Shown here piece after piece: positions 22,109 through 34,367 of a stretch of DNA of 64,000 nucleotides. A program made the translations under genes and the position numbers. The notes under the pieces were generated by a model. The model saw only the letters and a list, made by a program, of their open reading frames with translations. It did not search any database and was not told the DNA's origin. The stretch is from Coprinus comatus. Lineage: Eukaryota > Basidiomycota > Agaricomycetes > Agaricales > Agaricaceae. The stretch lies in NCBI GenBank assembly GCA_034638255.1, contig JAWPGT010000032.1:225903-289902 (forward strand), read 5' to 3'. The stretch's first letter is position 1. Each line of letters opens with the position of its first letter.

Positions 22109-24363
22109 TTATTCAGAAGACCCGTCAAAGTATAAACGGAACATATTGTCCCAATCAATGTCATTGTGCCTGGCAAACACGTGGTCAACCTATACAGTAA
22201 TTTCATAAGCATCTTTAGGTGTGGATATAATTGATAACGACAATACCGTAGATTTCCAAGTAAATTTTTTGTATTTACCGGGCCTGCAAAGCGTGCAAGA
22301 AAATTCGGCTCCATGTGAGCTCATCGCCTCCATTGTGGTGCTCTCTGGATCCATATGACATAGTTGAAGCAGTCTCTTGGTTAGTTTGTGAGCCTTGTCA
22401 TCGAATATAAATCTGGCGGAGCTCAACTCCCAAGGCTCTACGATATTTGACCAACCTCCTTTTTGGAGCTGTTCCAATAAAGGGGGGTCGTCAGGGTGGC
22501 ATTTTCTTGATAGAGGATACTGAATTGTGTTTTGTATCATTCTAGTATATCCTTGAGGACCGCTATTTCTCTCCACATCACTAAACCATACTGTAGCTAA
22601 ACGAAGAGCTTGATACGGGTCGTCCATTTCCTCGCTCCGTTTTGTCAGAGATTTAGGAAGTAAGGTATATAGAATTGCGTTGCGTCTTCGAAGATATTCA
22701 GTATTGATATTCTCCAGTGTGGCATTTGTCTCCTTATCAAGTACAAGGTGCAGGCGCTTTGTGGAATCTAGGATAAGGGACATAAATGGCTCATGGAACA
22801 TGAACTCATAGTCGTTGGCCCTAAACATGGTAATTTGTTCGCTGTAGCGGTAGCAAGATTGCCATTTCCAAGATCTGATTATAGTCCAAAAGCGGTGGGC
22901 ATTATCTATGACTCGCTTCCGCTGCCATTCGACCTTGAGTTCTTCCACTGCTGAAAGTATAGCTGGGCGACATTTATTCCATTCTACATAGGTGCATGAA
23001 CAATTGTATCTGTGATCAATATTAAACAAAACAAACATTTACCATTATCTGTGAGTTTAGAGACCTTATTGAACGTTGGTAGATTATTGATAGGAAGGCC
23101 TTCGTTGTATTTGAGAATATCTTCTTTGGTCCATCCTTTTTTTAATTTCAGCCTCCTGAATCATGAGGAATTTTTTTAGGTCGATACACACCTAGTTGAT
23201 TAAGCCTTTCCCAGATCCTAAATCAGACATGAATATTCAACCAGCGTACATTTTTGATTTTTGATTTATATGACTTACGCTTGACGGCGTGCATCTCGCA
23301 CTTGATTTCGCTCCTTCTCTTTATCCGCATCCAGCGCAGACTTCCATTTCGTGTATAACTCCTCGCCCTATCAATAATACCGATATCATCGAGACCCCGT
23401 CACGTTGACACTGCAAAAAAAACATACCTCTAATCTTTGTACAACTTGAAGTTCTAATTCCCGCCTCCGATCTGTGTCTGTCAAATTTGGAGAAAATGCA
23501 TCGAAATCTTTTTTAAGATAAAAGCGTTGGTTTTCTGCAAGGATTAATGAGGGAGATGAAGATACCAAAGAAGTGTTAGCTTACTGACCCAAATACCGGG
23601 ATAGACGTCCTCTAAGAAGTTATGAGGATCAGTTGTAAAACTATATATTTCAGTAATATTTCATATACTCGGGATAGATAGTTGAAGAAACTTACTGCTC
23701 CGTTTGCAAACATTTCCAACATACTCTGAGGCGTAAGCCCCAAGATTCGTGATAGTTTTTACCTTCATGACAAAACTATGACAATAGGTTTCAGGATAAC
23801 ATATTCGAATATACAAAACAAGTGGAATTACCATGCAACGTTGAACGAATAAAAATCGAATATACTGTGCCAAATTGAGATCAGAAGGACGTGGAGGTAA
23901 ACCATTATGCATTGAGTGTAGAGCTTTGTACGCCTGAAGTTAACAATAAGACTTTCAGTTATACAATAAATTCTGACAGGAAGGTTACTTTATTCCACAA
24001 AAATCTTGCTTGCTTGTCCATCAAGATTTCTTGGAGGCTCTTACAAGACCAAGACAAGTAGAGAAGGTCAATAAGCGCAAGTTCTCCGAAGATTTCATAG
24101 AGGATGTCAATAGGCATCTCATTCATATACTGTAGAAGGCCTCTTCTACCCCTAACATTACGGGGATCTGAACGTTGGATAGTACTTGTAGAGGCTGTTG
24201 CGACATTGTCATTTGCATGAGTGGTGTGGTTGGCCTTGCGTCGTTTACGTGTCGTTTTTCTTTTTCTTGGTTCTTCATTGCCACTCTCGTCTTCATTATT
24301 GTCTTCTTGGACTTGAGTTATGGGTTCTTGCTTCCGTTTGATCCTTGATGACTGTCGTAACAT
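22109..24363 (-). CDS. F-box protein with C-terminal C2H2-like zinc finger
   Basis: Begins MLRQSSRIKRKQEPITQVQE at 24363 with a basic, probably nuclear-targeting stretch (PRKRKTTRKRRKAN). The F-box follows (NEMPIDILYEIFGELALIDL then LYLSWSCKSLQEIL, about residues 80-115) and exon 1 ends FLWNK at about 23990. Several short exons follow (GLPPRPSDLNLAQYIRFLFV; YVGNVCKRS). A long last-but-one exon (to about 22237) has helical, charged sequence ending EFSCTLCRPG..FTWKST. A 51-nt intron then joins in phase to VDHVFARHNDIDWDNMF, giving C-x2-C-x16-H-x4-H, a C2H2-type finger. Stop at 22109. This layout matches a common Agaricomycete F-box family. Middle exon edges are approximate. Confidence 0.75.
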
Positions 24364-24770
24364 AGTACAGTATTAAGGTGAGAGTGTCGGCGATCTGTCA
24401 AGTTTTTTTTTGGTCAACAACCAAGGGTCAAAACAAACGCTGTCACACTGAGTCACAGGAATTACAACGGTACATACTTCACAACTCGCCGAAAAACATC
24501 CTTGTCGCGTTCAAACCTCTTACATACATACATAAATTAAAGTTCTTTCCTTCATACAACATACTAATGATAGATTACGACTTCATACTTTCCTATCCTC
24601 GGTTCGGAGTTGTGGAAATGAAATTATAACAATAAAAATCCGGCATGCGTAGTCCCAGCGCCATATCGGACACTTAATATATACCTGGCAACAAGTAACC
24701 AACAAGAAAAACAATAATTACCAAATATCAAAGAGAAGAATCGCATGAAGAAAGGAAAACCAAAAATAGA
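24364..24770. other. Intergenic gap
   Basis: Promoter of the F-box/zinc-finger gene and 3' flank of the next gene. No feature recognised. Confidence 0.5.
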
Positions 24771-26841
24771 TTACAACTCGTTGACTTTATCCAATAAAAT
24801 CGCCCACTCAACAAAAGTAACACCCAACCTCAACGCTTCCTCTCTCACCTCTCTATCCCGCATTTCCTCCGAAAGTCTTGTAACAGCCTTCAAATGTGCC
24901 TCTTTTGTAATACCCAAAGAAGCCAATATAGGAGCGATACGTAATAGTGATGGTTCGCACGAATCTAAAATACGTTCAAAATGACGAACAGATTCTGATT
25001 TGATACTGCTTATGGTGCTCCCTTGAGATTGTCTTGGATGAAATGGGATAGGAGACATGCTTTGCCTAATTGGTGTACTCTCTTGAAGAGGTGATTGTCG
25101 AGGAAGTGGAAGATTGTCACCTTCGTAAATGTCTGAAGATCCAGGTTGGACATTGAAATTGTAGGTTGGTGATGGGCTACTATGTTGAGGTGAAGGTGAT
25201 CGACGTATCATGTCGTGTGATGGTAGGGGTGGTGCCTGAGGCGTTGAATAAGCAGGTGTATTCCTTCGCGTGGCACGAGGTGAGCGGGACTGATGTTTGG
25301 AAGGGGGAAAGCGTTCCGGGGTGGCCATTCGTGGTGGAGGTGTCGAACGATGATGTGATTGCGAAGATGCCGATCGTGTCTGTGGTTGATGTATATTACC
25401 AATGAACTTATTAGGTGGTGTAGGCGGAAGCTGGAGGGGATTGTAAATTTAGTTACTACCAAACCAAGGAAATGAACTTCATACCTGACGAACAGGCATA
25501 GCTTGCGATTCTATACTACCAGAACCCGCCATGACAGGATGTTGATGTTGATGCTGATGTGAAGTTTCGAGCTGACCGCTTCCAATACTACCTCTGGATT
25601 GCTGGGTTTCCCGTGTAGTTACGTGTGTACTCTGAAGATTGCTATCGTCCGTTACTGTCCTTTCAGCCGCAGCGTAATCTTCAGGACCCATGTAATGAAC
25701 GCTAGACGTATCGACAACATTAGGATCCGCCTCCATTGCCACTCGTTCTCTCCATGTAGCAATAGTAACTGTCTTCTCTGGTGTGTCCTCAATCACTTTG
25801 CGCTCAACAACTTCATAATCCTGGCCAACACGCGGACCCTTCTTTCTGCCCCTACTCCCATAATTATATCCACGCGGTAATGCAGTCTCAAAGCGGGTAT
25901 TATAAGTCACTGTGTGACCTGGTTCAGGAGATCGAACGAACGGAGTCCTGTTCACCTCTCGACTTTTAACCCTACCCAATTCATGATGTTCAGCCTGTTC
26001 CACTTCCGGATTTTTCCGTTCTAGATTTGCTTGTAAATCGCCTTGTCCAAACACCCTTTCCATCTCCCGCATATATAGTCCGTAATCCCCATAATTTTCG
26101 ATAGGCTCAGGGACTGCGACAGTCTTGGATCCAGAGCCAGGGCTGGAATTCGTAGCAGGGCTTGGTCTAGGGGTACCAAGCCGATCCCTTGGACTTGAAG
26201 ATGTAGGTGTGGTGGCCTTGACATGTTCACCATGCCAATATCTATTGGGGGCAGGATGATTTGTCTTTGGTTGAGAATACCATTCACCACCTGTTTGCTG
26301 AACGCGAGGTGAAGATGGCGTCACTCGATCCCTAACACGATTTGACAGGGGTTGCCACGCTGGCTCAATATTTCTTTCAACACCTGGTGCTGTGTATGTG
26401 GCTGCGTCGAAGTTGTCGTCCATCGGAACACTTGAAGCTCCAGTCATAGGTGATCCTCGTGTACGTCCATTCCAGTCTGTGTCTGCTTTCTGCGCTACCG
26501 TCGTAGGTGCTTGCGTCATGTCGTCAATGGAATCGTCCATCGGAGGAGGGGGAGGAGGAGCTGGATTTCTTCGCATGATGGATTTCCCGGGACCGTTCTG
26601 GTTGGGAACAAGATAGTATATATCTGTGTCTTTATAAATGTTTAGTACCATGTCGAGAGATTAATAAAATTAATTCACCATTGGATGCAGCGTCAGGGTT
26701 CTGGTTATGTCGTTGAAATTGCTTTCTTCTTTTGTGATCATCCAATTCTACTGGGCCTGATATCGGTTTTCGACGTGTTTGCGCGTCCGAAGATTTGCCT
26801 CTTGAACCTAAGCGGGAGAGGCTGGGTATACACCAAAACAT
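24771..26841 (-). CDS. Proline/serine-rich protein with conserved helical C-terminus
   Basis: About 620 aa in at least three exons. Exon 1 (from 26841) encodes MFWCIPSLSRLGSRGKSSDA and basic residues. A roughly 46-nt intron joins to DTDIYYLVPNQNGPGKSIMR and then PAPPPPPPMDD. The middle is long and disordered: many S/T-P sites (SPRDRLGTPRPSPATNSSPG) and a His-Gln repeat (HQHQHQHP). A third exon starts near LPPTPPNKFIGNIHQ and ends with an ordered segment, VRHFERILDSCEPSLLRIAP then ILASLGITKEAHLKAV, closing WAILLDKVNEL. Only this tail of about 80 residues looks folded; it is probably a small helical interaction domain. No enzyme motif. It may be a cytoskeletal or signalling scaffold, which is a guess. 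Confidence 0.72.
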
Positions 26842-27740
26842 TTTGGATTAGCGGAAGAATGTGGTAAATGTCAAAGCTGCGAATCTGTAGTTTATGACGA
26901 TATATTAAGGTCCACGAGGCAGCATCGTGGAAGGACAAAAGTTCCCGCTAACGCTGACAGTCACAATTTGAGTAGCGTAAAATTTCGGCGAGGCTACCAC
27001 GTGTTGATTGAACACCTAGATAAAGGATAATGAACCTGGTCATTCATTCGTGAGTGTTTCAGCACTCCTCTGACACTATCAGAGTGTGTGTCAATCGACT
27101 GCAATGACGCCTCAATGTTAAAATATCGGTTTCTCGACCTCGGGAAGACTGATCATCTATTTTTGTACGCAAAAATTGAGAATGCCATTTGGAATTCTGA
27201 TAGCATGAGTTCCATACATACCATGTCAAACGCTGGCTCCATGGGTAAGAATCATTTATGACAGGTTTACAGTTCCCCGAACAGCTCCTTGACGACGTTC
27301 CAACGTCGGAATGGTCACGTGTTATTCTGATCCGATCACCCAGGTTTTGTTCCGTCCAAAACCCAATTTTGAATTTGGCCATCCAATGTTCTGGCACCTC
27401 AAGTCAAGACGAAAGCTTATGCACGTGGATACATGTATATAAAATAAACTAGGGGCCAAAGGTTTGAAATTTCGTTGGTGCCCATATATGTATCATGATC
27501 TATATATATACCAATGTACATACGATTTAGTGGATGACGATCATTATATGAGTACTAACCCGTCAGCCAAAAGTCAGCCACCCGCCATTTCATAAATATC
27601 TTGCCTCAGCTTCATGATTTCCACAAACGCTCTTTATTCCTCTTTCTGGTTCTCCCTTCCAACCTCACTCCCCAAATCTCCTTCCCCTACTCACCATTAC
27701 TATCAACTTGGCCTCGTCAAGTTGCATTCACGCCTCATCA
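26842..27740. other. Intergenic, divergent promoters
   Basis: Separates two divergently transcribed genes. Only shadow ORFs; a TATA-rich tract lies about 27480-27530. Confidence 0.5.
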
Positions 27741-28608
27741 ATGCCAGTCACAGTCAACAAATCTGCACACAATGACTACCCGCGATGGCTTTTGCGGAGA
27801 GAGGTAGATTATGCTGGACCTGACACCAGTATAGATGCAATCGTTTCGATAATGGAGGACCCTAACTGTGGTGATGGGTACCATAGTCGTTGGCTGGGAG
27901 TGTGCTCTACTCCTGTTGACATTACACTCGGGGTAAGTTCTCTTTTTTTCGTTGCCATAACTAAAATGATTGACTCGGCATCCCCTAAAGTTCTGAGTTT
28001 CATACTTCTCTTCCTGTTCTGCATCTGGATGGTATGTTAGCCTCTTTTCATTTAATTAACAGCGTCACTTCAATCGATTGACATCCTCGTCAACAACTTT
28101 TTTTTAGGTCCGTAAATGGAAAAGGAACTATTCGAGCTATGCGATCGCCTCGGTCAGCCTCTTCAGTACCCAACACTACTGGCAGTTCCGAACTTTCTAG
28201 GTTCGAAAGTTTAGTATCATCCACACCTGGTAATAAATATCTTCTAACTTTAAAACAATCGCATTCAATCGTATTTACTAAATGCAAATCTACATTCTCC
28301 CTTTCAGAAATTCCAACTGATCCATACTTGAAAGAAAACGGACGATCTCTAAATGCATCATTCATCGCATCTAATGATCCATCTTTCAAACGTACTCCAT
28401 TCCCACCTAAAATCTATTTGGGTGTCAAATATAATCGTAACATAACAAGAGCTTTATCTAGCGGAATGGATGGTGAGTACATATTTCTATTGCTATTACA
28501 CTTTTTCGCTCTTTGTGTACTGTACATACTGACTAGTCTTATTTCTTCTTTACAGAATCACATTTACCACATCCATACCCATTTCAGGAGAAGCCTAATA
28601 CCAATTGA
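27741..28608 (+). CDS. Hypothetical small membrane protein (model uncertain)
   Basis: From ATG 27741 (MPVTVNKSAHNDYPRWLLRR) a frame runs through DPNCGDGYHSRWLGVCSTPV to a strong transmembrane helix, VLSFILLFLFCIWM, at about 27990-28030. A GTATGT donor and TTTTAG acceptor (28031-28107) then give VRKWKRNYSSYAIA, a basic stop-transfer, ending at a TAG about 28200. A different frame in the same exon (RSASSVPNTTGSSELSRFES..NRNITRALSSGMD) continues well past this and splices to ESHLPHPYPFQEKP with a stop at 28606-28608. Only one of these tails can be right, unless a base is missing. No family is recognised. The open second frame and its splice site suggest the longer form. Confidence 0.5.
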
Positions 28609-29239
28609 CCAGCATACCTTGCTTCCTTCAAGATAACTTAGGAGAATACTTTGGAGAGGTTTAAGACGATTTGAGATGATTTTTATTTTTATTTCTAAAC
28701 TGTGGTAGTAATAGAAGAGGGGCAGTTTCAACAAGTACTAGTAGTCGAGACGTAGTAGACAGGAAAGATATTTGTAAATATATACCCAAGTAATCATAGT
28801 ACATCATGCGTTTATAATTCGAACATATTATACCACAGCCACTATTTTTACCAATTAAGGTAGTACTAATAGTAAAAAAAAAACGCTCGTGATTGACAGT
28901 CGACAAGTTGAACAGACTAAACCATGATAGTATATAGTAAAAACTAATCATAAGAGTTGGCATCGGATATGTTTCGCCGTTACAAATAGTTTTCTCCATG
29001 AATTAAGATGATATACATCACATGGATCGCGGCGGGATTATGTCAACAAAGTGGTGGGCTTTCACCACCATCGACAGCGAATTTGGAGACTATAGACGAT
29101 AGCATATCTCTCTGACCCTTGGAACTTACATTGAACTGAAGAGTAAAAGAAACAAATTCATATTCAAACTATACAAGCAAAGTCAAAATCGCAATAAAGC
29201 ATACAACACATCATAATCTGAAATATCCACTTTGGCAGC
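28609..29239. other. Intergenic, convergent
   Basis: Between the 3' ends of the membrane protein and RNase genes. AT-rich with no feature recognised. Confidence 0.5.
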
Positions 29240-29923
29240 TTAACTATTATTGCAATTAACGAACTCAGAAGGTCTCGAAGCACCTGTATGAGTCATACAA
29301 CCTATATAATAAATTCAACAAAGTAAAAAAGAAAAGTCAGATTATCATTGTTTCATGCTTTATACTCTCCTTGGTATTCAAAGTCCTACAAGAAAGAGGA
29401 AGGAGAGGAAGGAGAATAATAATAAAAAACTCACCACAGAACTGTTTACCAGGTCCACGAAGATAAACAACTCTATCTGCACCAGGTGGACCAGAAGTAT
29501 ACGGAGCACCATTTTTAAGTGGATATTCAATATAATCGGTTCCTGTACAATGTGGCAAGCTAACATGTTCTCTGTTACCGAATCGATGAGGGTATGCACC
29601 ACTAAAAAAAATAATAATCAAATATTGAAAGTTATTAAGTAAAGGTAAGAGAGAGAGAATAGTGTCAGTGAATAACCCACCCGAAGTCTCTAGGATCAGA
29701 ATTTACTGAATAACCTTTATTGACGCACCAATGATATCTGCATTACTGAAACTCGCAGCTAAAGAATAGAAATATTTAACAGAGAAGGTTAGATTAATAA
29801 TGACTTATGGTTGAGTGGGGGAGATAATTGGACAATGGACGTACAACCGCAAGTGCAAGAAAATGCTAATGCTTGAGTAGAGAATAAGAACAAGATCGGA
29901 GCGAGATAGTACTTGAACATCAT
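29240..29923 (-). CDS. Secreted guanyl-specific ribonuclease (RNase T1/N1 family), one base short
   Basis: Small extracellular RNase that cleaves RNA after guanosine. Exon 1 (29845-29923): signal peptide MMFKYYLAPILFLFSTQALA, then FSCTCG. Exon 2 (29681-29758): SASFSNADIIGAS, then GYSVNSDPRDF. Exon 3 (29435-29601): AYPHRFGN with the family's Tyr and catalytic His, DYIEYPL with catalytic Glu, and PGADRVVYL with catalytic Arg. Exon 4 (29240-29301): MTHTGAS with the second catalytic His, and a final Cys. All four catalytic positions are present. Exon 2 is out of frame with itself at a TTT run, 29716-29718 (AAA on the coding strand); total exon length is 386 nt, one short of a whole number of codons. 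This is either a sequencing error or a null allele. About 128 aa otherwise, normal for the family. Confidence 0.82.
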
Positions 29924-30527
29924 GAGAATTGAAGGGACAGCGAATGGCGAGTAGGTAAACAAGAACCTGGAGAAAGGGATAGGGTATCGCAACCCATTAA
30001 ATACTAGTAAAAGAAGCGCTCAGTGGAGCTAATAAAGAAGAGAGAAGACTAGTGTTTGTATTGGAATCTGGATGGTAAAAATCAGTTGTATGCCGTTTAT
30101 ATCATAAATTAGTCCTGTCGTTGTTATAATGGCACCCGATGAAACGAGAGATATGCATCGCGTGCTGTCAGGTGAGGTGCACTAAGCACAGACTAGGCAT
30201 TTCTAAGTGCCACGGTGTGCACTTGTAAGTTGTCCATTGTCAGTGCTTCGACGACAGAAAGGCAGTGTTTTACATTTATGGTGAAATTGACCCTTGGATT
30301 TCTCTTGGAGACTTGGATGTATGTAGTAATGGTTTGGTGGAACCGTTGTGACGTAGGACTGGTTGTTGCGATGTTTCATAGGCATGTGCATGGTGCATGT
30401 TGCATGAATGATAAGATGATAGGAATCGTAAATACATAAATAGGTAGTACACTTTTTTTCGGAAAAATCTTCAACAATGTATCTAGTTCCGTCAAGGAAG
30501 GAGGGAAAAAAAGAAAAAGAAAGAAAG

Positions 30528-30558
<31 letters not shown>

Positions 30559-30844
30559 AGAAAAATTGAAGAAAGGAAAGAAAAAACCAGCCTTTCAAAT
30601 ATCAATCCATTTTTTTCAATCAACGCCCCATCAATATAAATATGCAAACACACGAAAATGAGAAGCAAAAAAAATCCAAAAGTCAACGAGACATTCAGTA
30701 TTTATCGATATCACGTCAAATAAATAAAAAATCTCTTAACACCATAGAACAAGAATGTAAAGGGTATCCTCAATCTAAAAGAAACAACCAACCAAGAGCC
30801 AAAACAAAAGAGAAGAAGAAAAAAAGAAAAACACCCTAGTCTCA
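29924..30844. other. Intergenic with A-rich low-complexity DNA
   Basis: Divided by a 30-base A run at 30528-30557 and flanking A/G-rich sequence. ORFs here are artefacts of the homopolymer. Confidence 0.6.
30528..30557 (+). repeat. Poly(A) run, 30 bases
   Basis: Uninterrupted A30 preceded by AAGAAAG repeats. It may be a retroposed poly(A) tail or simple slippage; no gene body adjoins it. Confidence 0.8.
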
Positions 30845-33802
30845 TTATGACAAATCCAACACCCCATCTTTATCCCTCCTCCAATTCCCACTTCCTTTCC
30901 CCACACCCACACCCACACCCACACCCACACCCATATCCGCATCCGGTTCAGTTGAACGAAGGGGAAGACTAGGAGGAGAAGAAGTAACAGGAGCAGCAAA
31001 AAACCCTTCAGCAGTAACTCCCATAGCTTCAACACCAGAACCAATACTTTTCCTCATAGTTCCTCTACCAATTGAAATCGTACCTTTCCTTCCTCCATTC
31101 CCATTCCCATTCCCATTCCCAGTTCCGGTTCCGTTACCGGTTCCACTTCCATTTTCGATACTAAATACTGATTTTGCTTTACTCATACTTGGATATGGAT
31201 ATCCTGTACTTCCAGCTGTTGAAGTATTGGTATGTATAGAATGGATTGGTCGTTGTGGTTGTGGTTGTGGTTGTGAAGATTGTTGGGATGAAGATTGAGA
31301 TTGGGATGAAGATTGAGATTGAGATTGTGGTATAGACGTAGATGAAGGATTAGAATTTAAATGAAAATTTGGTTTTGGAGGAAGAGGTGGTGGTAGTCCA
31401 GTTCTAGATAATAATGATGATGATGATACACCTTTTGCCCATTGCATAGAAGTGTTACTTCGATGTTTACCAGGTCCAATACCAGGTTCAACATTCATTA
31501 CAAGCATTGTATCGTCTATATCATCTTCATCTTCATCATCTTCGTGAGCTGTAACGTTAGTTGGTAAAATTGGTCTAGGAATGTGAATCGGATTCGCATT
31601 CGAGTTCGAGCTCGGGTTGAGGTTGGAGTTGGAGTGTTGAAGTTGTTGGAAATGATGAAATGATGAAGAGAATGTTGAATGTTGTTGAGGTTGATGTTGA
31701 TGTTCAACTTCAACATCAGAATGTAAAGTCCTAATCCTACTAGGCGAGACCACTTCACTCCTATCCACAACTTCATCAAAAACTTCAAAATATCTCTGTA
31801 CACAGAGTTTGATAATCATTCCCAACGTAGTATGTCCTCCCCCATTAACGCCACCATTAACACTACCACCGGAAAATGGATGCGAATTTGAGTTTGAAGT
31901 AGGGACATTAGAGTCTAGGATAGAAGGTCCACTTCCTGGAAGTGAACACATCATAACATCTCTAATCGGATTAGCACCTTTAACGAGATTAGGACATAAA
32001 ACAATTGTTAAATTATATGCATCCATCTTGTTGAAATTTGATCGAAGTGCAACTTCATGCATGAGATCTATATAAAAACAAGAATATAAAACAAGTAAAA
32101 CGTAAATATGTGGAGGAAGATATATAATATTTGGGTTTCGAGAAAAGGACTTACGTAGAACGTTACTGAGAAGAATATATGCACAAGGGACTAACTCCAG
32201 TAGCAAGATATCTCGAATATAATTGACAGCCGTCATATCTGTTGAATCGTTGGTAGGTAGAGGACATCGATTGATGACAGGATAGAGTTGTTCAGGAAAA
32301 ATTGGTTCTGGAAGGTCCCGAAGATACTTTTTGATAAGTACCGCAGCTAAAAAAGGATCTCCAAAGGTTTCTAAAGAAACTACATTGCCTGTTCGACAAA
32401 GGTTAGATCATACTCGAACACAACAATAGGAGTGATAGGAGGTTACATACCTCGATCGTAAGCATCTTTTGCTGCGCGTAACATTGCTGATGAAGGAGAA
32501 CGTCGGAACAATCCTTCATGCTCCAAACCTAATTGGAAATTAATTATTAAAAAAGCGAAAATGACAAACGAGGTGGGCGTACCTGACTCTCTCAAAAATT
32601 GGATTGAATCCTTTACTACGCGAGGTATTCCACCCTTTTCTCCATTGTATCCCATCAGTTCTTCTAATGGTACACCAAAGATACTTGATCTAGTAGGGAC
32701 GGGTAGAATGATTTCATTCTCGTATTTCGCGTTTTCCCTGTATTCGATATCAGGTTTGAAGCCGGATAAATCGTATTTGAAAGTGCGGGACGTACTGGTA
32801 TACGGCAGGAGGAATGTCGATCTGAGTGAGAGGGACGTATTGCGCAAGTTCCGAGAGGGTAGATATGTGAATGATTTTGCGAAAGAATTTTGGGCTATTT
32901 ATTGTTTTAGGGGAGTTATCGATAATCTAGTGATGAGCTTGGACTAACCTGATAATAGCGCCAGCAAGAGAGAAGAGCACTGATATATAGTTAAGGGATT
33001 GAGCTTTGCTTCGAAAAAAAAGATACGAACTTTTGGTGAAGAATGATGTGTGGACAATGTACTTTTTGTGGTTGTTAGACTTCGCGAACAGACATTAATG
33101 ATAAGCTCACCAGTTGTTTCAGATTTTTACGATACTTGCGGCTAAGACTTCGATAAGCTTTCCACACCCAATTCCAACCCGGAGTATGACCTGCGTTGGC
33201 AGCGAAGAAAACGACGGTATAGTCGGATTCAACTAATATATGGACACATTAGATATCAATAAGGTTGAATATGGAAAGAAACTATACCATATAGGTTTAG
33301 GTAGGAAAGTATTCGGCTGCAAGGTGTTCCTTAATGAAAATGAGACAGGGAGAAAAGGTGGCCAACGCACGACAAGAGCAGGTCGTAGTTGACGTCGTCG
33401 GGGTCTGGCAATGCAGAAGCGGTAATAACAACCCTATCCAACACATTAAATTATATTCTCCCTAGACTAAGGACGGTCGACGTACATTGGCCGAGTTCTG
33501 AACAAATTGGATTAACATAGTTTCACATAACAAAGGAGACCAACGCACTCAAAATCCACGCCAGCCTGGAATATCAATTTGGGCATTACATTCTGCACCT
33601 TTTCCCAATCACTGTATTCGTGTCTAATTGGAGACTCTGGTCGGTTTGCCCATGGAGGAGAGAATTTGTTGAATAGTTGTTTTCCTTTGTTGACTCTCAG
33701 CGGCCACGACGAAAATGATCCGTTTGACGGTCCCGAGGGCGCTGAGGCCGCTAGAGAAAGATTGTTAAGCTTTTGCCTCAGATTCATTGGATTAGGAGGC
33801 AT
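30845..33802 (-). CDS. CRAL-TRIO/BCH-RhoGAP protein (p50RhoGAP/Ecm25-like)
   Basis: GTPase-activating protein for Rho-family GTPases, acting on actin and polarity. Start ATG 33802 (MPPNPMNLRQKLNNLSLAAS); the longer frame above it begins at a TTG. The N-terminal lipid-binding-like domain is spread over small exons: VITASALPDPDDVNYDLLL (about 33380-33430), ESDYTVVFFAANAG and WNWVWKAYRSLSRKYRKNLK (about 33110-33230), then YIVHTSFFTK. The RhoGAP domain holds IFGVPLEELMG, arginine-finger loop LEHEGLFRRSPSSAMLRAA (about 32460-32530), FGDPFLAAVLIKKYLRDLPE and DAYNLTIVLCPNLVKG. The last exon has a long disordered tail with simple repeats (QPQPQP, GNGNGN, GVGVGV) and stops at 30845. It is divergent from ligase 2. 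Confidence 0.85.
30898..30932 (+). repeat. CACACC microsatellite inside RhoGAP coding sequence
   Basis: About five CCCACA units encode a Gly-Val repeat near the C-terminus of the RhoGAP protein. A CATTCC repeat at about 31096-31120 encodes Gly-Asn in the same tail. It resembles telomeric DNA only superficially. Confidence 0.75.
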
Positions 33803-34367
33803 GATAACTGTGCTAGTTGTTAAGGACGGTGAGGACAACGAGGTGCCAGAGCCGTGGGATGATTTTCGTGCTCCACATCAATCCCAGGGTCTATCGCTAT
33901 CTTGGTTCCTCCTGCATTTCGGGTGTCTTCCTTGGGTCTTTTCGATTTCTTCACGATTCTAGAGCCTGCACCCTAGCCACAATAGCGTTCGTAAAGGCAG
34001 GTACAGGTCTAAAAGGAAGAATAGAAGCACAAAGTTGTATTTTTCTACTCAAGTATTCACTAATGACTACAGCGTTTCTTTTTTCCCCGTATGCATCAAA
34101 TATTGATCAGAAAAGGCCGCCGTGCGAACCACGGGGTCAAGCTCTAACCAAATCCCTTTCCATCCTTGGCTCTTCCCCGCATCGCAGTACTTTCCCCCAT
34201 ATTGATTGCCGGAAAGCCGGTTACTGTACAACCGGACAGAACATGGGGTCGAAATTAAATCGAAATCAAGCACTACTTACGCATGCATATAAAAAGAAAG
34301 CCATGGTAAAAAGCACCCGGACAGATTGTTTATTACCCCCCTGTCGTCTCTCCCTTGCTAGCCTAAC
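33803..34367. promoter_or_regulatory. Shared divergent promoter, RhoGAP and ligase 2
   Basis: 565 bp between two start codons on opposite strands. It contains an imperfect inverted repeat around GCCGGAAAGCCGGTTACTG (about 34207-34225). No TATA box is clear for ligase 2. Confidence 0.45.

Noticed and set aside
25599..25969. Plus-strand ORFs inside the proline-rich gene
   Set aside because: Antisense shadows of a long minus-strand coding exon.
30203..30686. Minus-strand ORFs rich in Phe around 30.2-30.7 kb
   Set aside because: They are translations of the A30 run and neighbouring A/G-rich DNA, with no motif.
30898..30932. CCCACA repeat as an interstitial telomere
   Set aside because: It is not the fungal TTAGGG unit, lies in frame in the RhoGAP coding sequence and encodes Gly-Val.
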